64,000 nt of DNA from Geothrix terrae (lineage in GTDB: Bacteria > Acidobacteriota > Holophagae > Holophagales > Holophagaceae): assembly GCF_022808775.1 (NCBI RefSeq), contig NZ_JAKZLA010000009.1, forward strand, positions 62,001-126,000. Reading direction: 5' to 3'. Position numbers and translations under genes: made by a program. The notes under the pieces are model-generated. The model was not told the origin of the DNA and did not search any database. It worked only from the letters and a program-made list of their open reading frames with translations. Shown piece after piece: positions 36,829 through 45,828 of this stretch; position 1 is the stretch's first letter, and every line of letters starts with the position of its first letter.

Positions 36829-37419
36829 ATGCAAACCATCATCAATACCCTAGAGATTGGACAGAAGGGGAAAGGCATCCCCTATGGCGGTTTGGGTGAA
36901 ATTCGGGAGGATGGGGATGCCAACTATGGATTCAAATACCTTAAGGGCAACGAGCAACTCCTCGGAGAGATCCCAGAGTTGAAGCGCGACGAAGCCCTGC
37001 ATCGCCTCGTTCGCGCAATAAATTCCAATCACACAGGTCTGTTTTCAGTTGGTTGTGTTAGCGGGATAGTGCAAGACGAGAGAGGTTTTCGGTATTCTGG
37101 ATATGTGGAATTCTCGTGGGATTCCATTTCGATGGTTGCTGATGCACAGCACTATTTCCAACTGTTTTTTCATTTTGATAGATATTTGAGAAAATTAGAA
37201 TTTCTAACTCGCGTCGCATTCGTCTGGGAGCTTATGCCTGCGTCATTTATTGACGCCAAGGCCAATGGCTTCTCATGCTCCATCACAATCAACACCGATT
37301 ATTCAGAAACAGAGGAGTCAGCAGTGCAGGCATGGTCTCAGGCCCTCGCCGCGCTTGAGATCTACCTTGGTAGCATCCCTCCGCAAATGCCAGATCGCAT
37401 TCCGTTCCGCGATGCCTAA
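36829..37419 (+). CDS. cassette 12: protein of unknown function
   Basis: A 196-residue soluble protein, probably alpha/beta with aromatic-rich segments (AQHYFQLFFHFDRYLRKLEFL, FVWELMPASFIDAKANGF). No known motif. Its stop TAA is part of the next R'' core. Because the upstream attC has a broken R' core, this cassette may now be inherited together with the AbiC-like cassette 11. Confidence 0.65.
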   Translation: MQTIINTLEIGQKGKGIPYGGLGEIREDGDANYGFKYLKGNEQLLGEIPELKRDEALHRLVRAINSNHTGLFSVGCVSGIVQDERGFRYSGYVEFSWDSISMVADAQHYFQLFFHFDRYLRKLEFLTRVAFVWELMPASFIDAKANGFSCSITINTDYSETEESAVQAWSQALAALEIYLGSIPPQMPDRIPFRDA

Positions 37420-37537
37420 CCTTGCGTTCAACTCGGACCCCGCCTGCATTGTCTTCCGCTCTCTCTCATCGTTCCGCTTCCTCGGTTCCATTCAGCGCCT
37501 CAGTGCAGGCGGGTCCGGTTAGCTTCACTCGTTAGGC
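37414..37537 (+). repeat. integron attC site 12
   Basis: 124 bp with consensus cores GCCTAAC/GTTAGGC and intact arms. Confidence 0.92.
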
Positions 37538-37540
37538 GCC

Positions 37541-37933
37541 ATGAATTCAGCTTATTTCGAGCAACGCTTAGAATTGAGTGAATCGCTCGATGATCTGGCA
37601 ATGGTGCTCGAAATCCTTCTCAGTGGCGGATATGGCGTCGGAGAAGGGAATCAGGTTTACAGCATTAGGCAGCTGGTTGATAGCGTTAACGGGTTACGCA
37701 TTGAAATCTTCTCCCGAGAACACGCCCCACCTCACTTCCATGTTTCAAAAGGCAATACCAACGCGACTTTCTCAATAACGGATGGGCACCACCTCAATGG
37801 GGAAATAGGGAGTAGAGAGAAAGCCCTCGTCCAATGGTGGTTCGCTCGTTCTCAAGCCAAACTGCTTAGGATCTGGAATGAAACTCGTCCAAGCGGCTGT
37901 CAGGTTGGGCCCATCCATATCTCCGGCGCCTAA
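37541..37933 (+). CDS. cassette 13: DUF4160-family protein
   Basis: A 130-residue protein. Its centre fits DUF4160 (LRIEIFSREHAPPHFHVSKG, then ATFSITDGHHLNGEIG and a closing W...LLRIWNE). DUF4160 proteins are often encoded beside a DUF2442 partner in toxin-antitoxin-like pairs; no such partner is present in this cassette. The N-terminal 45 residues are an extra helical part. It is the last cassette, and its attC is cut short. Confidence 0.75.
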   Translation: MNSAYFEQRLELSESLDDLAMVLEILLSGGYGVGEGNQVYSIRQLVDSVNGLRIEIFSREHAPPHFHVSKGNTNATFSITDGHHLNGEIGSREKALVQWWFARSQAKLLRIWNETRPSGCQVGPIHISGA

Positions 37934-37970
37934 CTCCTCACTCGACTCGGACCCCGCTTGCATTGTCTTT
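37928..37970 (+). repeat. truncated terminal attC site 13
   Basis: The R'' core GCCTAAC and the left stem arm (ACTCGGACCCCGC, then TTGCATTGTCTTTC) are present, but the right arm and R' core are missing. The array therefore ends in a deletion or a foreign junction. Confidence 0.8.
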
Positions 37971-38006
37971 CACCTTTTTCAACGCACCACTCCCACCATT
38001 ACCCTC

Positions 38007-38564
38007 ATGCACGCTCGGATGACCACCTGGGTGTCCCAGGTTAACGATGCGACTGGCTTCCTCCGTCGCCTCTATACGGACCTCAAGGACCCCGACCAAC
38101 GCGCCCGCGCGGACGCGGCGGGAGCATTTGCCAAAGAACAGCGACGCGCGGCTGGCCGACGACCCTCCACTACACCTACACCCTGGGTTGGCCTCCCTGC
38201 CGACCAAGCCGAACGCGCTGCTTGGACCTGTGCGGTTCGCGGCCTTCTGGGCCTCAATCTCCTCGTCGCCCTCGGCGACCCGTTGAGCTCCGGCCCCCGG
38301 GCCCGCCCCCTACGTCAGCGCCTGAACCAGGATCTTGCCTCGGCCCTCCGGGGCTTCGCCACGGCCTTCCCCCGGGACATCGTCGAGGCCGACCTTGACG
38401 CCCTATGCGAGGAGGCCATCCAGGAGGCCTCCGAGGTCGCCGAGACCGCCTGGAAGGAAGTCCGCTCGCCTGGCGAGCCCCACGTCGAGGTGGGCAACGC
38501 CCTCCGGGCGGAATGGCTCCAGGAGGTCCGGCCAAACCTCCAGGCCATGTTGACGAAGCTCTAA
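38007..38564 (+). CDS. helical protein of unknown function after the array
   Basis: A protein of about 185 residues, Arg/Ala/Leu-rich and all-helical in appearance (QRARADAAGAFAKEQRRAAG, AETAWKEVRSPGEPHVEVG). GC is back to backbone level, unlike the cassettes. The start is uncertain (ATG 38007 or 38019, neither with a strong ribosome site); the upstream open frame is only the truncated attC. No family is recognised. Confidence 0.5.
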   Translation: MHARMTTWVSQVNDATGFLRRLYTDLKDPDQRARADAAGAFAKEQRRAAGRRPSTTPTPWVGLPADQAERAAWTCAVRGLLGLNLLVALGDPLSSGPRARPLRQRLNQDLASALRGFATAFPRDIVEADLDALCEEAIQEASEVAETAWKEVRSPGEPHVEVGNALRAEWLQEVRPNLQAMLTKL

Positions 38565-38800
38565 CGGGCCCGCGACATGGCCCCCAGCACACCAACCTTC
38601 GAGACTTACCCCAATGTGAAGGCCCGACGGTCCTGAGGCCCCCCTCAGGTACCGCCGGGCCATTCAGCCTCTTGCTGGGCCCCTTCTTGGCCACAAGGCC
38701 CGGGGCCGCCTCTGAGACCACCCTGCCCTACCCGCCACCGCGTGCTCGGGTCCCCGGAGGTGGGCCCCAAATATGAGCCCACCCGCCCCCCCCTGTCTCC

Positions 38801-40330
38801 TCACAGATCGAAATAGCTCAAGGAGCCGTGGACATAGCTATGCATTGCGGCTGAATGCGAAATGCGGGTTCCCGCCCCACGGATCATGTCACTACTCACC
38901 CACCGGTTAGCCTGCGCCCAGGCCAGAACTTGCGAGGTCGAATCCACCTGGTCTTTGCGTTTTGAACGTGGGAAGGATTCGAGCTCCCGACGGTACTCCA
39001 CCAGCCAGGGCGCCTCCACCGGCAGCAACACATTGCCGCCCTCGATCCACGTGAGGTGGGTGTAGAGCCGCGTGGCCTTGTCTCCCTCCGGCTTGCAGCT
39101 CTTGAGGCCCCGCATGCCCTCCCTGGGCAGTTCCTGGAGCAACGCGGTTCCTGAGGCCTTGTCCTCGATCAGGATCACGGCCGGCTTGTGCTTTTCAGCC
39201 TGCAGCTTCACGGCCCGCTTGAGGTCGGGGTAGTCCAGCTTCTCCCGGAATACGTCCAGGAGGTGGAGCTTCCGGTCCTTCATGCCCCAGGTCGTGCACA
39301 CGCTGTAGTCGGCGAACTCGGTGCTCTTGCAGGCGGTGTCCCAGCTCTGAATCACCTGGTTGAAGGATTCGGGCCGACGCTCGTAGAACCGCCACCACGC
39401 AGCCTTCACCATCGCCCCGCCCAAAGGGACCGGGTTCTGCTGGTACTGGGCTGAGAAAGCGTACTCGCCCTGATTCTTCCGGAGGCGGTCCAGGGCCTCC
39501 CGGTCCAGGTGAGCTTCATGCAGGAGGTCCCCTGGGCGACGCACCACGGTCATCACCTCGCCTAAGGTTCGGATCTTATGACGCTCCTCCTCCTCGGCGA
39601 TGGCCGGCAGGGAGAGCACCTCCCAATCGTCCTTTTCCAGCACGTGCCCCACGAGGTCATCCATGTGGAGCCGCTGCATGACGATGATGATTACGCCGGT
39701 CTTTTGGCTGTCGAGGCGCGAGTACAGAGTCCGATCAAACCAGTCATTCACGTTGGCGCGCTGAACATCTGACGCGGCCATGTTCGGGTCCAAGGGATCG
39801 TCCACGATGATGATGTCCCCGCCCCGGCCCATCAGGCCACCCTCAACCCCGAGCGATAGACGATAGCCCCCTTCGGTGGTCAGGAACTCGCCCACAGCGT
39901 CCCGCTTGGCCGACATTCGGGTCAGGGGGAAGGCCTGGCGATACCATGGCGCCCCCATCACCTGCCGGCAGCTCCGGGCCAGCTTGTTCGCCAGGTCCTG
40001 CGTGTAGCTGGCGCAGACGATCTTGGCGGAAGGATCCGTCCCCAACCAGAACGCGGGGAGGGCGATGGAGGCGAACAAGCTTTTGAAATGCCGTGGAGGC
40101 AGGTTGATGATGAGCCGCCGGCATTCACCCCTCATGCAGGCTTCGAGTTTGTTCGTGATGAGCACCTGATGCCAATTGGGCAGGAATTCTGTTTTTTTCT
40201 CGAGCTCTCGGAAGCACTGGACCGTGAACGCATAAAGGTCCTGACGCAGCAAGGCGTTGAATTCGTCCTTGGTGAACGGATTGCCGCCGGCTGCCATCGC
40301 TGCCCGGTGTTTGTTGGCCATCCCCGTCAT
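38801..40330 (-). CDS. phage terminase large subunit (TerL)
   Basis: A 509-residue DNA-packaging motor protein. The ATPase domain has NLPPRHFKS (about 76-84, the Walker A region of this family), the adenine-binding region KIVCASYTQDLANKLAR and Walker B DIIIVDDPLDP. The C-terminal RNase H-like nuclease part starts near VIQSWDTACKSTEFADYS, with the metal-binding D in SWDTA and E in ILIEDKASG. It is coupled by ATGA to the DUF5681 gene. No portal, capsid or tail genes follow. Confidence 0.93.
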   Translation of the reverse strand: MTGMANKHRAAMAAGGNPFTKDEFNALLRQDLYAFTVQCFRELEKKTEFLPNWHQVLITNKLEACMRGECRRLIINLPPRHFKSLFASIALPAFWLGTDPSAKIVCASYTQDLANKLARSCRQVMGAPWYRQAFPLTRMSAKRDAVGEFLTTEGGYRLSLGVEGGLMGRGGDIIIVDDPLDPNMAASDVQRANVNDWFDRTLYSRLDSQKTGVIIIVMQRLHMDDLVGHVLEKDDWEVLSLPAIAEEEERHKIRTLGEVMTVVRRPGDLLHEAHLDREALDRLRKNQGEYAFSAQYQQNPVPLGGAMVKAAWWRFYERRPESFNQVIQSWDTACKSTEFADYSVCTTWGMKDRKLHLLDVFREKLDYPDLKRAVKLQAEKHKPAVILIEDKASGTALLQELPREGMRGLKSCKPEGDKATRLYTHLTWIEGGNVLLPVEAPWLVEYRRELESFPRSKRKDQVDSTSQVLAWAQANRWVSSDMIRGAGTRISHSAAMHSYVHGSLSYFDL

Positions 40331-40731
40331 TCGGCCCCCTTGGGACCAGAATCACCCTTGGCCAGCTCGGTGCGCATTCTCAGCAGGATCCCTTGGAGGT
40401 GGGCCTGGTCCCGCTCCGTGCTGGGGGTTTCCTCCCCGAGGTCTGCCAGTCCTTGCTCGGCAATTCTGAGCACCAGAGGTGCGGCTTTGAGATCTCCAGA
40501 GGCCGCCTTGTTCACCAGTCGGCGCAGGACCACCTCCATCATGGGCATCACCTTCTTCTGGCCGCCCTTCTCAACCACCGAAATCCGCTCGGCCATGAGC
40601 TCCTGCATGAGGGTGGCTGCGTTCAGGCTGCCCTTCGGCCGGCCCTTGGGGTTCCCGGACTGACCCTTCTGGAACTGGGTGACCTTCGGAGGCCGGCCGT
40701 AGCCCACCTGGTAATCCTTCTCCTCAGCCAT
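40327..40731 (-). CDS. DUF5681 protein (small-terminase-like)
   Basis: A 134-residue protein starting with the DUF5681 signature: TQFQKGQSGNPKGRPKGSLN, preceded by VGYGRPPK. The rest is helical (VVLRRLVNKAASGDLKAAPLVLRIAEQ). Such proteins are commonly encoded just before terL and may act as the DNA-recognising small terminase subunit; that is inferred. It overlaps both neighbours by a few bases. Confidence 0.85.
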   Translation of the reverse strand: MAEEKDYQVGYGRPPKVTQFQKGQSGNPKGRPKGSLNAATLMQELMAERISVVEKGGQKKVMPMMEVVLRRLVNKAASGDLKAAPLVLRIAEQGLADLGEETPSTERDQAHLQGILLRMRTELAKGDSGPKGAE

Positions 40732-42136
40732 TGACCACCTCCTTCAGGTCGGTCGCCTGGCGCTCCGCCTGCACCTGCTCGAAACCCGCCCCGCCCTCCG
40801 CGAGCACCGCGGAATCTCCCGTCAGCTTCTGCCAACGCCGAATGATTGTGTCCACGTAGAGGGCGTCCAGCTCCATGCCGAAGCAGGCCCGCCCTACCCT
40901 TTCCGCCGCCATGAGGGTGGTGCCGCTGCCGAGAAAGGTGTCCAAGATGATCTCGCCCCTCCTGGAGCTGTCCAGAATGGCGTCCGCGACTAGCGCCACC
41001 GGCTTCACCGTGGGATGCAGCGCCAGAAGGTTGCCCTCCTCGGTAGCCCGACCAAACGAGTTCACGCCCGGATACCGCCAGACGTTGCTGCGGTAGCGGC
41101 CATGCTGACCCAGTTGCACGTGGTTCTGGTGAGGAGCCTTCCCATGCTTGAACACCAGCACCAGCTCGTGCTGGCTGCGGTAGAAGGAGCCCATGCCGGC
41201 GTTGTCCTTGGCCCAGACACAGAGGTTCTTGAGTTCGGTGTAAACCTGGTGGCCGGCGTCGAGGACCTCCGGCAGGTGGCGCCAGTCCATGCAGACGTAG
41301 TGCAGGGCCCCGTCCTCGCTGCAAGCTACGAGGCGTTCCATGGCGGTCTTCAGGAAGGCCGTGAACTCGGCCACGCTCATTTCTCCGGCGGCCATGGCGA
41401 ATTCGCGGTGCCTCACGGAGCCGAGGCCGGTGCAATGTCCATCGATGGGCACGTTATAGGGCGGATCCGTGAACACGGCTGCCGCCTTCCGCCCATCCAT
41501 CAGCTTGGTCAGATCCCCCACCTCAAGGGCATTCCCACAGAGCACCCGGTGACGGCCCAGGAGCCAGAGGTCACCCGGACGACTGACCGGGGCCTCTGCG
41601 GAGATCCCAGGAACCTCGTCGGCGGGGTCCGGCTTGTCCTCCCCGGGCTCCCGAAGGTCGAGGCTTTCGATCCGAACGTCGATCTCCCCCATCTCGAAGC
41701 CGGTGACCTCAAGGCTGAAGTCCAGGTCGACCAGCGAGAGTTCCTTCAACTGCTCCGCCAGGAGCTGGTCGTCCCACTCCGAGATCTCCGTCAGACGGTT
41801 GTCTGCGATGCGGTAGGCCTTGGCCTGGTTCTCGGTCAGGTGCTCCAGCATGATGGTCGGCACCGCCTCCCACCCGAGTTTTTGTGCCGCCTGAAGGCGC
41901 CCATGTCCAGCCACGATCTGACCATTCCGGTCGACCAGAATCGGAACATTGAACCCCCACGTCTCGATGCTCCGAGCGATCTTCGTGATCTGCCGTGGGG
42001 AGTGCTTCCGAGGGTTGCGTGGGTCGGGACTGATCTCCCCCAACGGCCGCATAACCACTTGAAGAGTCGTATTCCCACAACTTGATGCCCTACACGGGTC
42101 CAGCCCAGTTACGAGCGTTGATGCCTTGCCCACCAT
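40724..42136 (-). CDS. ParB-domain DNA methyltransferase (beta-class, amino-methylating)
   Basis: A 470-residue fusion. The N-terminus (about 28-115) is a ParB/Srx-like nuclease domain (ISPDPRNPRKHSPRQI, VDRNGQIVAGHGRLQAAQKLG). The C-terminal half is a methyltransferase with D224-P-P-Y227 first and the SAM-binding FLGSGTT (about residue 396) after it, which is the beta-class order. It should methylate adenine N6 or cytosine N4. A start at 42052 is possible. It heads a ParB-MTase, DUF5681, TerL operon typical of prophages. Confidence 0.9.
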   Translation of the reverse strand: MVGKASTLVTGLDPCRASSCGNTTLQVVMRPLGEISPDPRNPRKHSPRQITKIARSIETWGFNVPILVDRNGQIVAGHGRLQAAQKLGWEAVPTIMLEHLTENQAKAYRIADNRLTEISEWDDQLLAEQLKELSLVDLDFSLEVTGFEMGEIDVRIESLDLREPGEDKPDPADEVPGISAEAPVSRPGDLWLLGRHRVLCGNALEVGDLTKLMDGRKAAAVFTDPPYNVPIDGHCTGLGSVRHREFAMAAGEMSVAEFTAFLKTAMERLVACSEDGALHYVCMDWRHLPEVLDAGHQVYTELKNLCVWAKDNAGMGSFYRSQHELVLVFKHGKAPHQNHVQLGQHGRYRSNVWRYPGVNSFGRATEEGNLLALHPTVKPVALVADAILDSSRRGEIILDTFLGSGTTLMAAERVGRACFGMELDALYVDTIIRRWQKLTGDSAVLAEGGAGFEQVQAERQATDLKEVVNG

Positions 42137-42730
42137 GATGATGATCTCCGATGCAACATCCCCACGATGGGGCTGTGCAATCAGATGATTTCAGATGACC
42201 TATGTTTTGCTTGTTCGCCTAGGCGAAAAGAATTCTCAGCTGGCTTCAGATAGAATGCCGGACCATTCCACCAGGTACCTGCACACCGAGAACTAGGTGC
42301 TCGTGGGCAAGGGTGGAACGGTGTAATCGTAGGCAGCCAAACCACCCGTGGCTTGACGAATGCTTCACCGGCCAGCAGATACCTGCTTGATATCCGCACT
42401 GGACCAGCGAGCTCGGACGACTGAGTCATTCCGGCTGGATCCTTGGAGGCCGGGGTATCTGCGCGAGGCGCTAATCCGCACTCGCTGTGGAAACCAAGTA
42501 GGCTTCCAGCACCAAGTCCTTGGAGGGATAAGCCCTCGGGCGTTGCCCTCCTGGCGAGGCGGCAAAAATGCCTAGATCTAAACACAAGAATGCGTGGCTC
42601 TCGCCGGAGATCTATGGAAGTAGAACGGGAAAGCAGAAGGCCCGCCCCAAGGGCGTACAGGTCTTCTGCTGTTCCACGGAATTCATGATTCGGCCCTCTG
42701 GAGGTAGCCAGATTCCCAGTCAATTCCAGA
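42137..42730. other. 594-bp gap without a supported gene
   Basis: Open frames here have no ribosome site, domain or codon bias and mostly extend antisense into the DUF3187 gene. The only structured element I see is a 14-bp palindrome at 42214. It is probably the junction between the phage module and the envelope block. Confidence 0.5.
42214..42227. promoter_or_regulatory. perfect palindrome TTCGCCTAGGCGAA
   Basis: A 14-bp palindrome about 80 bases upstream of the ParB-methyltransferase start, in an AT-richer stretch. It could be an operator for that operon. Its half-site GTTCGCCTA also occurs in the hairpin at the head of the cassette array. Confidence 0.35.
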
Positions 42731-43849
42731 TCAGAAGGAGGCCGTGAGGCTTGCCCCAAACCCCATGTCGGCCGTGTTCTCGTTGTGGGTGATGTTATTG
42801 AGATACCGGAATGTGAAAACCAAGTCCTTCTTGATCTGCCAGTGAAATCCCAGATCGTGCTGAAGGCTGGGCCGGTCCAACTTCTGATAGGGCTGTTTCG
42901 GGAGGAAGCCACTCTGAAGATAGAGTTGGAGGAAGGGGCGAACCTTGTGCCATCGACGGTATTCCCAAGCGACATGGGTGCCCCATGCGTCGCGGAAACT
43001 GCCAAATGCCATGGTGTTGTACGCAGCAGATCCACCGGGTCGATGAATGAATCCGAATCCGCCGTAGAAGACGTGTTGCAGGCTGGGCTGCCACCTACCT
43101 GTGAGCCCAAGAGACTGATCCCAGCCGGAGCGAAAGACATCATAGGTTGTGGTCAAGGGCGGCTTGATTGACAGATAGGTGGACAAGGTCCAGGTTGGCC
43201 CTTCTGACAATCGGTGGAGCAGCCCAATCGTCGGATCCTCCGTCTTCCCCCGGATGTGTTGATCACTATAGAAAACCAAATGGCCATGGGTCATCACCAT
43301 GAGCGTCACTTGGTTTTGCTTCACCAGATCTCGCCCGAACTGCTCAAATCCAAGCTTATGAAAATCCTCGATAACACCATCCAGGAAACCACCCCCTTGG
43401 CTCTGGAAAGGAAGCTCGGCCCAAACCTCGGTCTGGTCCGTGAGGCCATAACGAACCCGAAGTGAGGTCCGGGCAGTCTCCTCATCGAAGAAGAAAACGA
43501 GGGGGATCGAGGCGTACTCTGAGGCATGCGCGAGCACGAATTCTCGGGTAATCGCAAGCCGACCCTGAGCATCACGCGGCGCCTGGTCCTTCAGGATGTC
43601 TGAGAATTCAAACGTGTTCGCCTGCATGTGATCCAGAGAGATCCGCCAGCGTCCCCGCCCTACGGGAGTGGGGTCCACCGGTTGGTAGACCATTGGGAGC
43701 AAGAAAAGAGGGAACATCTCTCTCGTCGGGGAGGGGCCCATTTCCATCGGCTGCTGGGCACAGAGAGGGATGAGACTTCCCGACATGAGTGCCAAGTGAA
43801 AACCGAGTCTTTTCACCCAAGTGGCTGATGATGCCTGGTTGGATCGCAT
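42731..43849 (-). CDS. DUF3187-family outer-membrane protein
   Basis: A 372-residue exported protein with a signal sequence (LGFHLALMSGSLIPLCAQQ). Amphipathic beta strands run throughout (RWRISLDHMQANTFEF, HVFYGGFGFIHRPGGSAA), ending in FGASLTASF with a terminal Phe, as in outer-membrane barrels. The pattern fits DUF3187. I chose the ATG at 43849 (GGAG upstream) over 43873. Its function is unknown; it lies downstream of the small barrel gene and the efflux operon. Confidence 0.8.
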   Translation of the reverse strand: MRSNQASSATWVKRLGFHLALMSGSLIPLCAQQPMEMGPSPTREMFPLFLLPMVYQPVDPTPVGRGRWRISLDHMQANTFEFSDILKDQAPRDAQGRLAITREFVLAHASEYASIPLVFFFDEETARTSLRVRYGLTDQTEVWAELPFQSQGGGFLDGVIEDFHKLGFEQFGRDLVKQNQVTLMVMTHGHLVFYSDQHIRGKTEDPTIGLLHRLSEGPTWTLSTYLSIKPPLTTTYDVFRSGWDQSLGLTGRWQPSLQHVFYGGFGFIHRPGGSAAYNTMAFGSFRDAWGTHVAWEYRRWHKVRPFLQLYLQSGFLPKQPYQKLDRPSLQHDLGFHWQIKKDLVFTFRYLNNITHNENTADMGFGASLTASF

Positions 43850-44338
43850 GTGGCATTCTCCAATTCTCGCCAATCCTTTTCAGGCCAGAGCGGTGCTCCG
43901 TTTCTCGCAATCAGATGCCGTGACTCAAGACGAATGGGCCCTGTTGCTGAATGAAAGGCGCTGTCCTCCGAATTGCTTGTTGGTAGAGATGGCTCGAAGA
44001 GTTCGAATGCAGCAGACGAAATACGCTGAATGGCGGTGGACCGCCTCCTTCAGAACAACTTTTGAATTCCGTCTTGATTGATAATTTCTCTAAGAAGGCG
44101 TTTGAGCAGTCCCTGTATGATGGCCAACCGAATCGAGTCAGGCTAAAACATCCCCCCAGGCTCAACAGTGAGCAGATCCACGGCTGGACAGAAGATCAGG
44201 AATCGGTCGTGGAATTCGGTACAAGCCCCTGTTGGGGCGGCGGGGAGGGAGACGATCTGTGATCGCCTCCCTCCCTGCCTAGATCACGCCTTTGGAACGA
44301 GTTGATGGGTCAGCCTGCGTTCCTAAGAGACATCCTGT
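43850..44338. other. 489-bp gap with a strong hairpin
   Basis: No gene is supported on either strand. The one clear element is the hairpin at 44243-44275. The stretch upstream of the DUF3187 start is the likely place for its promoter, but no box is convincing. Confidence 0.5.
44243..44275 (-). terminator. 15-bp hairpin downstream of the barrel gene
   Basis: Arms GGGAGGGAGACGATC and GATCGCCTCCCTCCC with one mismatch and a three-base loop. It lies about 65 bases after the stop of the 44339-44926 gene. There is no T run, so it is a stability element or a rho-independent terminator of the weak type. Confidence 0.55.
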
Positions 44339-44926
44339 TCAGAATCGAAAGATGAAGCTCGCATTGATGGCAGGCGCATCTACCGTGGGCTTGCCGGTGT
44401 AACCCCGAGGAGCGAAATCGGCCACTTCGGGCTTGTACCGGCTCCAGGTGTAGCGCAGCTCGGCGCCCAGGTTCTTGGTGAACATCCAGCCTCCCTCCAC
44501 AGCGCTGTAGACAGATTTCGGGGTGTCGCTGGAGGAATATCCGCGGCCGGTGAGCTCGAATTTGGCCAAGCCGAACCCGAGGCCGGCGCCAAGGTAGGGC
44601 CCCTCGTTCACCTTCCCGCGGAGGAAGTAGTTGTAGTCCGCGCCGATCTGATACGTCTGGACCTTGCGGTCCACCCCGGACTCCGACTTCTTGAAATAGG
44701 TGTAGTCGAACCGGGGCACGATGGCATGGCCTCCCTGGAAACCGATGACCATGTGGGCACCGATGCCCGCTCCTGGCTTACCGTCCAGCCAATCCTTACT
44801 GGACAGAGGGCCCACTGGGATGGCCGCAGAAACCTGCCCGCCGAAGCTTAAATCCTGGGCAGAGAGGGAGGCGCCGCTGATCACGAGCGCTGACAGGCCG
44901 AGGGCCAGGTGGTGGACTTTACGCAT
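44339..44926 (-). CDS. small outer-membrane beta-barrel protein
   Basis: A 195-residue protein with a signal peptide (ALGLSALVISGASLSAQ). It looks like an eight-stranded OmpA/OmpX-type barrel: alternating strands such as GAGIGAHMVIGFQGG, YQIGADYNYFL, GPYLGAGLGFGLAKFEL, and a C-terminal INASFIFRF ending in Phe. GGAGTG precedes the ATG. It may be a porin-like or adhesion barrel; the gene stands alone between the DUF3187 gene and the TetR-efflux operon. Confidence 0.8.
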   Translation of the reverse strand: MRKVHHLALGLSALVISGASLSAQDLSFGGQVSAAIPVGPLSSKDWLDGKPGAGIGAHMVIGFQGGHAIVPRFDYTYFKKSESGVDRKVQTYQIGADYNYFLRGKVNEGPYLGAGLGFGLAKFELTGRGYSSSDTPKSVYSAVEGGWMFTKNLGAELRYTWSRYKPEVADFAPRGYTGKPTVDAPAINASFIFRF

Positions 44927-45093
44927 GATTCACTCCTTGGTGATGACACATCCCAGATTGGGATGAGGGGTTAATTCCGATCGCTGGATCGGAAGGGAAA
45001 AGAGGCATTCCTGTTAGGTCTTGATGGCGACCGTCTGTCGAAGGCACCGACCATCCATAGACAACGTCTATTGGGGATTCCGATGCTTCCGGT

Positions 45094-45828
45094 TCATGGC
45101 GACTCGGGTTCGAGGTAATAGTCTGGGATTCTCAATCCATTCAGGTTGAACCTGAGGAAGTGGGTCACCAGGCGCGGCACGTCGTCCTCGTCACAGGGCG
45201 GCTCATTCAGAAGCCGGGCAAGGATGTCCTGGTGGCAGAGGAAGAAGATCAACTGTGCATGAATGCTCATGCCCATCCGCACCAAGCCATCGTGATCCAG
45301 GTCGGATCTGAGAACGCGAAGGCAGCGGTTCAAATACTCAATGTGTGGCTGAATCGCTTCCATCAAACTGCTCATCGATTCTTCAGGTGGGTAGATCATG
45401 GATTTCGCGATGAGAACCAGGATGGCTCGTTCAAGTTCAGGATCTTTGTCGGGGGGCAGGTTGGACTTCTGGCGGAGGCTCATCCGGATGAATTCGCGAA
45501 TGTAGGCTCGAAGTGCGGTGACCGCTTGTCGAAGCACCGCAGCCTTGCCCGCAAATGGGCCGACTGGCAATGGCGGCATTGGCAATGTCTTGGCGGTGTG
45601 TATCGCCATCCGAGAGGCGAGGTGAAGTGAGGCGGCATGCAGACCGGCCTTTCCTCCGAAGTGGAAGGAGATGAGGCTGCTGTTGACTCCTGCCGCATCG
45701 GCGATCTCTCGGATGGAGGCGCCTTCGAACCCCTTCTCGGCGAAGATGCGGATGGCGGCCTTCAATAGCATCAGTCTCGAGTTCGTGATCGGCGCAGGCG
45801 TGTTCAGGTTGTCTCTGGAGTCAGTCAT
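45094..45828 (-). CDS. TetR-family regulator of the efflux operon
   Basis: A 244-residue regulator. The helix-turn-helix is at about residues 20-65 (LLKAAIRIFAEKGFEGASIREIADAAGVNSSLISFHFGGK). The ligand domain resembles the CecR-like (DUF1956) type. Its start overlaps the stop of the RND-pump gene (ATGA), so it is the last gene of the operon it probably represses. The inducer is unknown. Confidence 0.9.
   Translation of the reverse strand: MTDSRDNLNTPAPITNSRLMLLKAAIRIFAEKGFEGASIREIADAAGVNSSLISFHFGGKAGLHAASLHLASRMAIHTAKTLPMPPLPVGPFAGKAAVLRQAVTALRAYIREFIRMSLRQKSNLPPDKDPELERAILVLIAKSMIYPPEESMSSLMEAIQPHIEYLNRCLRVLRSDLDHDGLVRMGMSIHAQLIFFLCHQDILARLLNEPPCDEDDVPRLVTHFLRFNLNGLRIPDYYLEPESP

Noticed and set aside
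30952-37537. Recurring peptide tails such as LRSTRTPPALPSAL in many frames
   Set aside because: They are read-through translations of the attC sites, not protein domains.
30952-37970. CRISPR array
   Set aside because: The repeats are about 124 bp with internal dyad symmetry and the intervals are whole genes of 0.3-1 kb; this is an integron cassette array.
42181-43143. 320-codon minus-strand frame
   Set aside because: No ribosome site or domain, and it overlaps the well-supported DUF3187 gene in another frame.
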